From: RGIG9041 sp045593905
Lineage (GTDB): Bacteria; Bacillota; Clostridia; Oscillospirales; QAKW01
Assembly (NCBI GenBank): GCA_045593905.1
Contig: JAZNXL010000049.1
Location: forward strand, 1 to 26,988
DNA: 26,988 nt
Reading direction: 5' to 3'
The notes under the pieces were generated by a model. The model saw only the letters and a program-made list of their open reading frames with translations, searched no databases and had not been told where the DNA came from. How positions within the stretch are numbered: the stretch's first letter is position 1; each line of letters starts with the position of its first letter. Position numbers and translations under genes: made by a program. Below, piece after piece: positions 1 through 8,377 of this stretch.

Positions 1-216
1 GCAAGTGATGAGCAGGCTATTGACTATTTTACAAAAAATGTTGATAGTTCTTCGGTTTATGTAAATGCTTCAACACGCTTTACTGATGGCGGCGAGTTTG
101 GCCTCGGCTGTGAAATGGGTATTTCAACCCAAAAAATGCACGCAAGAGGACCTATGGGCCTTTGTGAACTCACTACATACAAATACATTGTAAAGGGCAA
201 CGGAAATATCCGTTAA
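1..216 (+). CDS. proA: Gamma-glutamyl phosphate reductase, C-terminal end only (partial)
   Basis: The reading frame is open from the first base and stops at TAA 214-216, giving the last 71 residues of a protein whose start lies outside the window. The residues VNASTRFTDGGEFGLGCEMG followed shortly by HARGPMGL are the conserved end of ProA, which reduces gamma-glutamyl phosphate to glutamate-5-semialdehyde with NADPH in proline synthesis. The next gene, only 13 bases downstream, is proC, the enzyme that finishes the same pathway. The two are almost certainly co-transcribed, and proB may lie further upstream outside the window. The family call is firm; nothing can be said about the missing N-terminal part. 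Confidence 0.93.
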   Translation, partial: ASDEQAIDYFTKNVDSSSVYVNASTRFTDGGEFGLGCEMGISTQKMHARGPMGLCELTTYKYIVKGNGNIR

Positions 217-217
217 T

Positions 218-223
218 AAGGTG
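218..223 (+). promoter_or_regulatory. Ribosome binding site deciding the proC start
   Basis: AAGGTG sits 6 bases before ATG 230. An in-frame GTG at 221 lies inside this site and so cannot be the real start. Confidence 0.75.
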
Positions 224-229
224 ATTACT

Positions 230-1024
230 ATGAAATATAACGCAGGTTTTATTGGCGTTGGCAATATGGGCGGTGCGCTTTTTATGGCGGCTTGTAAAGC
301 CGAAAACGCCTCAACCTTATCTATATTCGATTTAAACGCGCAAAAGTGTGACGAGCTTTCAAATCAAACAGGCGCAGTATCAACTGATATTGCCGACCTT
401 GTTACAAACTCTCGCCTTGTTTTTTTAGGTGTTAAGCCTAATATTATTAAAGGTGTAGCACAGTCAATATCTCAATATAAAACCGATAACACAGTTTTTG
501 TTTCAATGGCTGCAGGCGTTGATACAAAAACACTTTGCGAATATCTTGGTACTGATAAGGTAATTAGAATTATGCCCAACACCCCCGCCGCCGTAGGTGA
601 GGGTATGTTATTATACTGCACAGCTGATGGAATTACCGAAACCGATACACAGATGTTTTTATACCTTATGTCAAAGGTGGGCGTTGTTGACAAAATTGAC
701 GAGGCACACATTGATGCTGCTGCAGCGCTTTCAGGTTGCGGACCTGCCTTTGTTTATATGTTTGCTGACGCGTTAGCTGACGGTGCTGTAAAATGCGGTC
801 TACCGCGTGAAAAAGCGCTCTTATACGCGAAGCAAACTATTATGGGTAGCGGTGTTATGATGCTTGAAAGCAAAAAACACCCTGAACAATTAAAAGACGA
901 GGTTTGTTCACCCGGCGGCACAACAATTGAAGGTGTGCTTGCGCTTGAGAACAATAACTTCAGACATGCAGTATCAAGTGCCGTAATCGCTGCATACGAG
1001 AAAACATCAAAACTTAAAAAATAA
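230..1024 (+). CDS. proC: Pyrroline-5-carboxylate reductase
   Basis: This cytosolic enzyme reduces 1-pyrroline-5-carboxylate to L-proline with NAD(P)H. It has 264 residues, close to the family norm. The N-terminal Rossmann motif GFIGVGNMGG (about residues 6-15) binds the nucleotide, and the C-terminal signature SPGGTTIEGVLALE lies where ProC proteins carry it. The middle holds the expected IMPNTPAAVGEG and LSGCGPAFVY segments. I chose ATG 230 over the in-frame GTG at 221 because AAGGTG at 218-223 is the ribosome site. It follows proA directly and is closed by a strong bidirectional hairpin at 1027-1058, so it is the last gene of the proline operon. Confidence 0.96.
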   Translation: MKYNAGFIGVGNMGGALFMAACKAENASTLSIFDLNAQKCDELSNQTGAVSTDIADLVTNSRLVFLGVKPNIIKGVAQSISQYKTDNTVFVSMAAGVDTKTLCEYLGTDKVIRIMPNTPAAVGEGMLLYCTADGITETDTQMFLYLMSKVGVVDKIDEAHIDAAAALSGCGPAFVYMFADALADGAVKCGLPREKALLYAKQTIMGSGVMMLESKKHPEQLKDEVCSPGGTTIEGVLALENNNFRHAVSSAVIAAYEKTSKLKK

Positions 1025-1026
1025 TT

Positions 1027-1058
1027 AAAAGACTATGTTCAAAAGAACATAGTCTTTT
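1027..1058. terminator. Bidirectional terminator between convergent proC and pepT
   Basis: A perfect 14-bp stem (AAAAGACTATGTTC and its complement) closes a four-base AAAA loop and ends in T6 on the plus strand. The flanking A run supplies the T tract for the minus strand. It sits between the proC and pepT stop codons. Confidence 0.92.
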
Positions 1059-1062
1059 TTAT

Positions 1063-2271
1063 TTATTTTGCTTTTACAAGTTCAATTAGAACATCTACCA
1101 TTTTTTCCATAGCCTGAATTGAAATAAACTCATGAACACTATGAAAGTTTTCGCCGCCTGTTGAGAGATTGGGACAGGGAAGACCCATAAACGAAAGCCT
1201 TGCACCATCAGTACCACCGCGAATTGCAACAATCTTTGGCTCAACACCGCATTTTTCCATTGCATCTTTTGCATTATCGACAATATGCATATGCGGAATT
1301 ATCATTTCTTTCATATTATAATAGCTGTCTTTAATATCGGCTGTAGCGGTACCGTTGCCGTAAACCGAATTAATATAGTCAACCGCCTTTTGAACAAACA
1401 ACTTTTTATCCTCGAATTTTTGTTTGTCGTGGTCGCGTATTATCATTTTAATTGTTGCCTGTGTTTCGCAAGCTACAACATCTGAAATATGATAAAAGCC
1501 CTCGTATTTTTCGGTGGTAGCAGGGGTTTGGTCCTCGGGCATTAAAGATATAAATTTATTCGCAACCAAAACTGCATTTTTCATTTTGTTTTTTGCAGCA
1601 CCCGGGTGAATATTAATGCCGTTTATAGTAATGGTTGCGCCTGCTGCGTTAAAGTTTTCGTATTCAATTTCGCCAAGCTCGCCACCGTCAACAGTATAGG
1701 CATATTTTGCACCGAATTTTTCAACATCAAAATGGTCGGCACCACAACCTATTTCTTCGTCGGGTGTGATACATATACAAATTTTACCGTGCTTAAACTC
1801 GGGGTTGTTTAATACATACTCAATAGCGGTAAATATTTCGGCAACGCCCGCTTTATCGTCAGCACCGAGTAATGTTGTGCCATCGGTTACAATAAGGTCG
1901 TGACCGATATATTTTGGCAAACACTCAAACTTATCAGGTGAGATGCTTTCACTGTCATTTAGCTTTATATCTCCGCCATTATAAGTGACAATTTTTGCTT
2001 TAACATCTTTTCCTGATACATCGGGAGTTGTGTCCATGTGTGCAATAAGACCGATTGCATCGCAGTTTTCACAGCCTTTTGATGCATCAATAAAAGCGTA
2101 TACATAGCCATTGTCGTCGATGTGTGCGTTATCAATACCCAAAGATACAAGTTCATTTGCAAGAAACTTGCCAAGCTCTAACTGACAGGCTGAAGAGGGG
2201 ACTGCTTTTGAGTTTTCGTCTGATGTTGTTTCAAATGTAATGTATTTTAAAAATCGTTCGTATGCCTTCAT
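1063..2271 (-). CDS. pepT: Peptidase T (tripeptide aminopeptidase, M20B)
   Basis: This zinc aminopeptidase removes the N-terminal residue from tripeptides in the cytosol. The 402-residue product is the usual size. Metal and active-site motifs are in order: AHMDTTPD (His78, Asp80), GADDKAG (Asp138), TPDEEIG (Glu172, Glu173), TVDGG (Asp195) and a C-terminal RGGTDGARLSF then NFHSVHEF. An upstream in-frame extension to 2325 is open, but ATG 2271 has AGGAGT at 2276-2281 just before it and gives the family N-terminus MKAYERFLKYITFETTS. It has its own promoter, which touches the terminator of the peptide transporter operon just upstream. The context supports use of peptides as nutrients. Confidence 0.95.
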   Translation of the reverse strand: MKAYERFLKYITFETTSDENSKAVPSSACQLELGKFLANELVSLGIDNAHIDDNGYVYAFIDASKGCENCDAIGLIAHMDTTPDVSGKDVKAKIVTYNGGDIKLNDSESISPDKFECLPKYIGHDLIVTDGTTLLGADDKAGVAEIFTAIEYVLNNPEFKHGKICICITPDEEIGCGADHFDVEKFGAKYAYTVDGGELGEIEYENFNAAGATITINGINIHPGAAKNKMKNAVLVANKFISLMPEDQTPATTEKYEGFYHISDVVACETQATIKMIIRDHDKQKFEDKKLFVQKAVDYINSVYGNGTATADIKDSYYNMKEMIIPHMHIVDNAKDAMEKCGVEPKIVAIRGGTDGARLSFMGLPCPNLSTGGENFHSVHEFISIQAMEKMVDVLIELVKAK

Positions 2272-2296
2272 AATTACTCCTAATAATTTTTTATTA

Positions 2297-2325
2297 ATTA
2301 TACCATAAGAGCAAAATAAAAACAA
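2297..2325 (-). promoter_or_regulatory. Promoter of pepT
   Basis: On the minus strand, TTGTTT (2320-2325) and a perfect TATAAT (2297-2302) are 17 bases apart. The -35 element overlaps the foot of the opp operon terminator. Confidence 0.7.
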
Positions 2326-2350
2326 CTGCGGAATTGCTTCCGCAGTTGTT
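2312..2350 (-). terminator. Terminator of the oppBCDFA operon
   Basis: A perfect 13-bp stem AACAACTGCGGAA (2338-2350 paired with 2321-2333) with a four-base loop is followed on the minus strand by a T-rich tract, 15 bases after the oppA stop. Confidence 0.88.
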
Positions 2351-2364
2351 GTAGTTAAATTTAA

Positions 2365-4194
2365 TTATTTAACTGATGCGTACATAAAGTACTTAAAGCC
2401 AAGAGGTGTTGAGAAGAAGCCGTCAACCTTAGGACTGCACATATATAAATCAGTGTAGTAGTAAATCGGGCAGATAGCACCTGTTGACATAAGGATGTTT
2501 TCAGCTTCGTGCATAAGCTCGAAACGTTTGTTAGCATCCTTTTCGCCTTTTACAGCAGCGATACAAGCATCATATGCTTCAGCCCATGTAAGACCGTCTT
2601 TACCAGCATAGCTGTATTTAGCGTATTTCTCGTGGTCGCCTCTACCGAATTGTGTATCGTTGTTACCGCTGTCGGTAATCCACATATCGAGGAACGAGAT
2701 GGGGTCATTGTAGTCGCCGAGCCAACCGTTACGAGCGATTGAATAATCGCCGTTCTTACGTGTGTTAAGGAAGGTTGCCCACTCTTGCTGTTCAACTTTA
2801 ACGTCAAAGCCGTATTTGCCCCAAACTTCTTGGAGGTACTCAGCAATAGCGATATGACCTGATGAGTTGTTTGTGATGTAGGTAAGTGACGGGAAGCCTG
2901 AAACTTTACCGTCTGCTACAGTGAATTTGCCTGAAGATTTAGCAACTTCTTCTAAAAGCTTAAGAGCTTCAGCACAGTTGTTTTCGTAGTCTTCTTTAGC
3001 AACGCTGTAGTAACCTTTACCGTCGCCGTTAGGACCGTTCTTAGAAATAAATTCTGAACCGTCGGGCTCGGTGAGACCCATAGCAACAAAAGCGTTAGCA
3101 GGAACCTGACCAGCCTGGCCAATGTCTTCTGCGATATAGTTTCTGTCGATTACGAGTGAAAGAGCGTTTCTGATTTTAACTTTTTCGTCTTCGGTGAAGT
3201 CTTTCATTGCTTCATCGTTTACGTTAAATGAAACGTAGTAAGTACCAAGCTGACCTACAACCTGGAACTCTTCGGGGTAGTCTTTTTCAAGAGCTGCAAT
3301 CTCGTCAGTGGGAACTGAGTCGATAAAGAGGTATGAACCGTTCTTGTAGTTAGCAAGAAGTGAGCTGTCATCGTCGTTGAAAGCAAATACGAGTTTGTCT
3401 GTAACAACTTTGTCAGCATTGTAGTAATATTCGTTCTTCTCCATAACGAGCTGAGTTTGTGTAAACTCTGTTACTTTGTAAGCGCCGTTGCCGATGTATG
3501 TATCAGCAGCTGTAGCCCACTTGTCGCCGTTAGCTTCAACAGTTTCCTGTTTAACAGGCATGTAAGCGGGGAAAGCGCAAAGTTCATGGAAGTAGGGAAC
3601 GTCGATTGTAAGAACTACTGTAAGTTCTTTACCGTCTTCAGAAGCGGTAACGTTAAGTGATTTTTTGCCGTCAACGTACTTGGGTGTGCCGTCTTCGTTT
3701 GTGTCGATAACAGTTTCACCGTTTTCGTCTTCTTTGGTAGCATACATTTCAGCCATGTCAGCGTAACCGTCGATTACTTCAAACATGTATGAATAGTCAG
3801 CACCGGTCATGGGGTCAGCTGCTCTGTTCCAAGCATATACGAAATCTTGAGCAGTGAGGTCAGAGCCGTCGCTCCATTTGAGGCCGTCGCGAAGCTTAAA
3901 TGTGTAAGCTGTTTTGCCGTCCTCGAGTTGTACGCCTGTAGGAAGTTCTGAAGCGCACTCAGGAATAAGAACTTGTTTGCCTTCTGAGTCTACTGAGTAA
4001 CCAACAAGACCTGTGAAAGCATGAACAATGTAGGTACCGCCGTCAACTGCACTGTTAAGAGCAGGGTCGATGGTATCCGGATAAGCGCCAACGTTAAGTA
4101 CAAGACCTGCGTCAGCCTTTTTGCATGCACTGAGTGATACTGTGCATGTGAGAATCATTGCTACGATAAGCAATATACTCAATGTCTTTTTCAT
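2365..4194 (-). CDS. oppA: Oligopeptide ABC transporter, substrate-binding lipoprotein
   Basis: This is the extracellular solute-binding component (SBP family 5) that captures peptides and passes them to the OppBCDF membrane complex. The N-terminus MKKTLSILLIVAMIL is a signal peptide ending in the lipobox LSAC, so Cys24 would be lipidated and the protein anchored outside the membrane. Its 609 residues are longer than the roughly 540 usual for OppA. Part of the excess is an acidic segment near residues 155-185, rich in Asp, Glu and Asn. Family hallmarks include LNVGAYPDTIDPALNS at the mature N-terminus and a GLKWSDGSDLTAQDFVYAWNR stretch. AGGAGG lies 10 bases before ATG. It is the last gene of the operon, after oppF. 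Peptide length preference cannot be told, so a dipeptide (Dpp) role remains possible. Confidence 0.93.
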   Translation of the reverse strand: MKKTLSILLIVAMILTCTVSLSACKKADAGLVLNVGAYPDTIDPALNSAVDGGTYIVHAFTGLVGYSVDSEGKQVLIPECASELPTGVQLEDGKTAYTFKLRDGLKWSDGSDLTAQDFVYAWNRAADPMTGADYSYMFEVIDGYADMAEMYATKEDENGETVIDTNEDGTPKYVDGKKSLNVTASEDGKELTVVLTIDVPYFHELCAFPAYMPVKQETVEANGDKWATAADTYIGNGAYKVTEFTQTQLVMEKNEYYYNADKVVTDKLVFAFNDDDSSLLANYKNGSYLFIDSVPTDEIAALEKDYPEEFQVVGQLGTYYVSFNVNDEAMKDFTEDEKVKIRNALSLVIDRNYIAEDIGQAGQVPANAFVAMGLTEPDGSEFISKNGPNGDGKGYYSVAKEDYENNCAEALKLLEEVAKSSGKFTVADGKVSGFPSLTYITNNSSGHIAIAEYLQEVWGKYGFDVKVEQQEWATFLNTRKNGDYSIARNGWLGDYNDPISFLDMWITDSGNNDTQFGRGDHEKYAKYSYAGKDGLTWAEAYDACIAAVKGEKDANKRFELMHEAENILMSTGAICPIYYYTDLYMCSPKVDGFFSTPLGFKYFMYASVK

Positions 4195-4249
4195 GGGTTT
4201 TTCCTCCTAAAAAATTTTAATTAAGCCCTTATGGGCAATAATTACAAAA

Positions 4250-5218
4250 TTATAAATTGTGGCAAGCAACGCTGTGACCGGGAACAATTTCTTTAAGTTC
4301 GGGCATTGACTCAGCGCACTTTGCAGTAGCTCTTGGGCATCTTGTTCTAAAGGGACAACCGCTTGGCATATGCAACGGGCTTGGAACGTCGCCTTCAAGG
4401 TGAATACGCTTGTTAGCTCTTGCAATGTTGGGGTCGGGAACAGGAACAGCCGATAAAAGCGAGATTGTATAAGGGTGAAGCGGTTTGTGATAAATCTCGT
4501 CTGACGGGCCAATCTCAATAAGCTTACCAAGATACATTACTGCAATTCTTGTTGAAATATGCTTAACAACCAAAAGGTCGTGAGCAATAAATAAATAGGT
4601 AAGACCCAGTTTCTTTTGTAGGTCTTCGAACATGTTTACAACCTGTGCCTGAATTGAAACGTCAAGAGCTGATACAGGCTCGTCACAAACAATGAACTTA
4701 GGCTCAACCGCAAGTGCTCTTGCTATACCGATTCTTTGGCGCTGACCGCCTGAAAACTCGTGAGCGTATCTGGTAGCGTGTTCGCTTGAAAGACCGACAA
4801 GGTCCATAAGGTATTTAATTTTTTCTGCGCGTTCTTTTTTGTTAGCGTATAATTTGTGAACATCGAGCGGCTCACCAATAATATCGCTTACAGTCATACG
4901 CGGGTCGAGTGAAGAGTAGGGGTCTTGGAAAACCATTTGTGCTTGTTTGCGGAACTCGTTAATTGAAGCTTTGCTTTCAATTTTGTTACCGTCAAAAATG
5001 ATTTCACCAGCGGTAGGCTTGTAGAGTTGTAAAATTGTACGACCTACGGTAGTTTTACCGCAACCAGACTCACCAACAAGACCAAGTGTTTCACCCTCTT
5101 TAATGTCAAAGCTTACATCGTCAACAGCTTTTAACTTGAGTGAACGCAAGAATCCGTTAGGAATATCAAAATACTGTTTTAAATTTTTTACTTCGAGAAG
5201 ATTTTTGTTATTGTTCAT
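4250..5218 (-). CDS. oppF: Oligopeptide ABC transporter ATP-binding protein (OppF type)
   Basis: This is one of the two cytoplasmic ATPases that power peptide import. It shows Walker A GESGCGKT, signature LSGG-type SGGQRQR, Walker B FIVCDEPVSALD and the H-loop FIAHD. The C-terminal oligopeptide transporter domain carries a cysteine set (GCPFRTRCPRATAKC then VACH) of the kind that can bind an Fe-S cluster in related transporters. The 322 residues are typical. Its ATG lies 11 bases inside the end of oppD, with GAGGAG in the oppD coding end, so translation of the two is probably coupled. A 55-base gap separates it from oppA. The order D then F follows the classic opp arrangement. Confidence 0.94.
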   Translation of the reverse strand: MNNNKNLLEVKNLKQYFDIPNGFLRSLKLKAVDDVSFDIKEGETLGLVGESGCGKTTVGRTILQLYKPTAGEIIFDGNKIESKASINEFRKQAQMVFQDPYSSLDPRMTVSDIIGEPLDVHKLYANKKERAEKIKYLMDLVGLSSEHATRYAHEFSGGQRQRIGIARALAVEPKFIVCDEPVSALDVSIQAQVVNMFEDLQKKLGLTYLFIAHDLLVVKHISTRIAVMYLGKLIEIGPSDEIYHKPLHPYTISLLSAVPVPDPNIARANKRIHLEGDVPSPLHMPSGCPFRTRCPRATAKCAESMPELKEIVPGHSVACHNL

Positions 5219-6233
5219 TATTATATATCTCCTCTACTTGTTCTTTTGTCATTTCACCATTTTCAATAGCCGTTTTAACGTTCATCCAGCAACTTGCAAT
5301 GTGACTGTCGTTAATAACAGCTTCTTTTGCTTTATTGTATAAGCACACTTTCATTGCGTTTTCACATCTTGGTGAGAAGGGGCAACCATCAGGCATATTC
5401 AAAAGGTCAACGGGTGTGCCGCCGATTGGTTCTAAGCGTTCACCCGAGCTGTTTACAGACGGGATTGAACGTAAAAGACCTTTTGTGTATTCGTGCTTGG
5501 GGTTGTAGAATATTTCATCAGCAGTGCCGCGTTCACAAACCTCGCCTGCATACATAACAATAACCTCGTCGCACATTTCGGCAACAACACCAAGGTCGTG
5601 AGTGATAAGTATTATCGACATACCGAGTTGTTTTTGAAGGTCTTTCATAAGGTCGAGAATTTGTGCCTGAATTGTAACGTCAAGAGCAGTTGTAGGCTCG
5701 TCGGCTATAAGAATATCAGGCTCGCAAGCAAGTGCCATAGCAATCATAACACGCTGACGCATACCGCCCGAAAACTCATGGGGATATTGATTAATACGTT
5801 TTTCGGGTTCGTTAACACCAACAAGCTTTAACATTTCAATTGCTCGTTCGTGTGCCTCTTGTTTATTTCTGTTAGTGTGAAGCAAAATTGCTTCAGTCAT
5901 TTGGTTTCCAATTGTAAATACAGGATTTAAGCTTGTCATAGGGTCTTGGAAAATAATTGAAATTTTATTTCCGCGAATTTTTTGCATTTCTTCTTTCGAA
6001 GCGCCAACAAGCTCTTGACCTGATAATTTTATGCTACCCTCGGTTATTCTGCCGGGGTTTGCAAGAATTTGCATAATCGAGTAAGCGGTAACGCTTTTGC
6101 CTGAACCCGACTCGCCAACAATACCCAAAACCTTGCCCTTGTCAAGCGAGAATGAAACGCCGTTAACAGCTTTAACTTCGCCTGCGGGTGTAAAGAACGA
6201 GGTGTGTAAATTATTAACTTCTAAAACTTTCAT
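5208..6233 (-). CDS. oppD: Oligopeptide ABC transporter ATP-binding protein (OppD type)
   Basis: This is the first of the paired ATPases of the peptide importer. Walker A GESGSGKS is at residues 40-47, the signature is SGGMRQR, Walker B is ILIADEPTTALD and the H-loop is ITHD. The C-terminal extension has GCPFSPRCENAMKVC and a final Cys-Trp, a cysteine pattern matching the possible Fe-S site of peptide transporter ATPases. Its 341 residues fit OppD/DppD. AGGAGG is well placed before ATG 6233, and the gap to oppC is 11 bases. The C-terminus, rich in Glu, overlaps the start of oppF by 11 bases. Confidence 0.94.
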   Translation of the reverse strand: MKVLEVNNLHTSFFTPAGEVKAVNGVSFSLDKGKVLGIVGESGSGKSVTAYSIMQILANPGRITEGSIKLSGQELVGASKEEMQKIRGNKISIIFQDPMTSLNPVFTIGNQMTEAILLHTNRNKQEAHERAIEMLKLVGVNEPEKRINQYPHEFSGGMRQRVMIAMALACEPDILIADEPTTALDVTIQAQILDLMKDLQKQLGMSIILITHDLGVVAEMCDEVIVMYAGEVCERGTADEIFYNPKHEYTKGLLRSIPSVNSSGERLEPIGGTPVDLLNMPDGCPFSPRCENAMKVCLYNKAKEAVINDSHIASCWMNVKTAIENGEMTKEQVEEIYNNEQ

Positions 6234-6244
6234 TACAACGCCTC

Positions 6245-7324
6245 CTATTTCTTAAGTTTGGGGTCAAACGCGTCTCTAAGACCGTCGCCGAGTAGGTTGA
6301 GTGATAAAACGATTAAACAAATTGTTACAGCAGGGATGATGAGGCGGTATGAATAGGAGTAAATACCGTCAAGCGCATCCGATGCGAGTGAACCAAGGCT
6401 GGGCATAGGAATGTTTACGCCAAGACCTAGGAACGATAAAAAGCTTTCGGTAAAAATTGCTGAGGGAATTTGCAAAGCAGTCGAAATAATAATTACGCTT
6501 ATGCAGTTTGGAATCATATGCTTAGTAATTATATGCGATGACTTTGCGCCTATTGAACGCGCATTTAACACGTAGTCTTGCTGTTTGATTGTAAGAATTT
6601 GACCTCTTATGAGTCGAGCCATACCAACCCAGTATAAAAGCGCAAACACGATAAATATACTTATCATACCTGTGCCGAGCTTACCAAGCCAGCTGCCGTC
6701 AATCTTTGGTCCGAGTACCTGGTTTAAAACAACCGAGAAAAGTATAATCATTAAAAGGTCGGGCAGTGAGTAGATGATATCTACAATACGCATCATAATA
6801 AGGTCTACTTTACCGCCGTAATAACCCGATATTGAACCGTAGATAACACCGATAATAAGCACGATGATACTTGCAAAAAGTCCAACAACAAGTGAAATTC
6901 TTGTTCCGTAGATAACACGGATGCAATAGTCTCTGCCTTTTGAGTCAGTACCAAAAATATGCGGGAAGATTTTCTCACCGTTTTCGATTCGTTCAAGCTC
7001 GGTTGTGCCGTATTCAAAGGGTTTTAAGTTGTTATACGAAGAATCGGTGGGCTTACCTTGTTCAACACCTAACTGGTCGCCGTAGCCATAGGGGTAAAAA
7101 GACGGAACAATTGTTACAATAAGAACAATAAGTGCCACAATGCAAAGACAAACCATTGCGATTTTGTTTTTTGCAAGTCTTTTCATACCGTCTTTAAAGA
7201 AGGTAGTGCTTTCACGCATACGTTGTTGCATTTGCTTTTCTTCGTCACTTGCTTTTTCAAAACTGTTTAAGTTAAGTTGCAAGCTTAAAGGATTTTTCTT
7301 AGGAAGATTTTCGTTTGTATTCAT
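6245..7324 (-). CDS. oppC: Oligopeptide ABC transporter permease (OppC type)
   Basis: This inner-membrane permease pairs with OppB to form the peptide channel. Of its 359 residues, the first 50 or so are hydrophilic and cytoplasmic. A first membrane helix follows (about 55-75, IAMVCLCIVALIVLIVTIV), then an external region and the binding-protein-dependent transport domain with several helices. The coupling (EAA-like) loop reads YVLNARSIGAKSSHIITKHM. The segment SFLSFLGLGVNIPMPSLGS near the C-terminus is typical of OppC/DppC. AAGGAGG precedes ATG 7324, and oppB ends 13 bases upstream. OppC versus DppC cannot be decided by sequence alone. Confidence 0.93.
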   Translation of the reverse strand: MNTNENLPKKNPLSLQLNLNSFEKASDEEKQMQQRMRESTTFFKDGMKRLAKNKIAMVCLCIVALIVLIVTIVPSFYPYGYGDQLGVEQGKPTDSSYNNLKPFEYGTTELERIENGEKIFPHIFGTDSKGRDYCIRVIYGTRISLVVGLFASIIVLIIGVIYGSISGYYGGKVDLIMMRIVDIIYSLPDLLMIILFSVVLNQVLGPKIDGSWLGKLGTGMISIFIVFALLYWVGMARLIRGQILTIKQQDYVLNARSIGAKSSHIITKHMIPNCISVIIISTALQIPSAIFTESFLSFLGLGVNIPMPSLGSLASDALDGIYSYSYRLIIPAVTICLIVLSLNLLGDGLRDAFDPKLKK

Positions 7325-7337
7325 TTTTAAAACCTCC

Positions 7338-8264
7338 TTAAGACAAATCTACACGCGGGTCGAATACCTTGTAAAGAATATCCGAAACAAGTGTCATAAA
7401 TACCATAATAACCGCAAGGAAAATTGTTGTACCCATAATCATAGGGTAGTCGCGGTTGATAATGCTTGAAAAGAAATATTTACCAAGGCCGGGTGCTGCA
7501 TAAATTTTTTCAACAACAAGGCTGCCGGTTAAAATGTATGCAATCATAGGACCAACGTAGGTAATAACAGGTGTTACCGAGTTTTTAAGCGAGTGCTTAA
7601 AAATAACTTTTGCAGGCGATACGCCTTTTGCCTTTGCAGTTCTGATGTAGTCTTGACCCAAAACGTCGAGCATGCTTGAGCGTGTAAGACGTGTGATGTA
7701 TGACATTGGGTAAAGGCTAAGCGAAATTACAGGTAATATTAAACCTGCTGCTGTGTTGCCGTTAGACGGTAACACGGGGAATTTAATACAAAACAGCAGT
7801 AGCAGTATCGTTGCAATAACAAACGATGGCATAGCAACACATGCGGTTGACGTCACCATAATTATTTTATCGATTAACTTGTTGTGGAAAACTGCGGCAA
7901 TTGAGCCGAGTACCAAACCGATTATAATAGCAATAAACGCTGCCGAAAGACCGAGCTTTGAACTAAAAGCAAAGCCTTCTAAAATGATGTCGATAACATC
8001 GCGGCCTCTATTCTTGATTGAGGGACCAAAGTCCATCTTTAAAATGCCTTTTAAGTAGGTAGTGTATTGCTCTAATACCGGCTTGTCCAATCCGTATTTT
8101 GCTTCGAGTGCTGCGGTAACCTCGGGGCTGGGTGACTTTTCACTAAGGAATGGTCCGCCCGGGATTGCCTTCATAACAAAAAACGTAATTGTAATTACAA
8201 GAAATACTGTAAAAACTGCGAGCAAAACACGCTTTACAATGTATAGCGCTAATTTACTATCCAA
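7338..8264 (-). CDS. oppB: Oligopeptide ABC transporter permease (OppB type)
   Basis: This is the second membrane permease of the peptide importer and the first gene of the operon. An N-terminal helix (VLLAVFTVFLVITITFFVM) leads to an extracytoplasmic segment with the family phrase IPGGPF. The transport domain follows, with the coupling loop YIRTAKAKGVSPAKVIFKHSLKN and the C-terminal ending KVFDPRVDLS. There is no ATG start. An in-frame TTG at 8273 directly abuts the ribosome site AAGGAG (8274-8279), leaving no spacing, whereas TTG 8264 is 9 bases from it. I therefore start at 8264 (308 residues, beginning MDSKLALYIVKRV). A strong promoter lies about 45 bases upstream. Confidence 0.92.
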   Translation of the reverse strand: MDSKLALYIVKRVLLAVFTVFLVITITFFVMKAIPGGPFLSEKSPSPEVTAALEAKYGLDKPVLEQYTTYLKGILKMDFGPSIKNRGRDVIDIILEGFAFSSKLGLSAAFIAIIIGLVLGSIAAVFHNKLIDKIIMVTSTACVAMPSFVIATILLLLFCIKFPVLPSNGNTAAGLILPVISLSLYPMSYITRLTRSSMLDVLGQDYIRTAKAKGVSPAKVIFKHSLKNSVTPVITYVGPMIAYILTGSLVVEKIYAAPGLGKYFFSSIINRDYPMIMGTTIFLAVIMVFMTLVSDILYKVFDPRVDLS

Positions 8265-8273
8265 ATGTTTCAA

Positions 8274-8279
8274 CTCCTT
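8274..8279 (-). promoter_or_regulatory. Ribosome binding site deciding the oppB TTG start
   Basis: AAGGAG on the minus strand lies 9 bases before TTG 8264 and touches TTG 8273, which favours the inner TTG as the start. Confidence 0.65.
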
Positions 8280-8307
8280 AATTTTCTCTTTTTCGATTTA
8301 TTTTTAT

Positions 8308-8336
8308 ATTATAATATATATTATTAATAAAGTCAA
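8308..8336 (-). promoter_or_regulatory. Promoter of the oppBCDFA operon
   Basis: On the minus strand, TTGACT (8331-8336) and TATAAT (8308-8313) are exactly 17 bases apart in a very AT-rich region. I see no convincing terminator between the upstream M24 peptidase gene and this promoter, so readthrough from pepD and the M24 gene could also feed the operon. Confidence 0.85.
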
Positions 8337-8377
8337 CAAATTTGTTTTTTTACGACGGATAAATGTTTTTGTAAAAA

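Noticed and set aside
4207..4530. Minus-strand frame of 107 residues overlapping the oppF end
   Set aside because: It is another frame of the oppF C-terminal region running into the oppA leader, with no family features.
5208..5218. Frameshift suspected at the oppD/oppF overlap
   Set aside because: The 11-base overlap has a ribosome site for oppF in the oppD end and both proteins are full length, so it is normal coupling.
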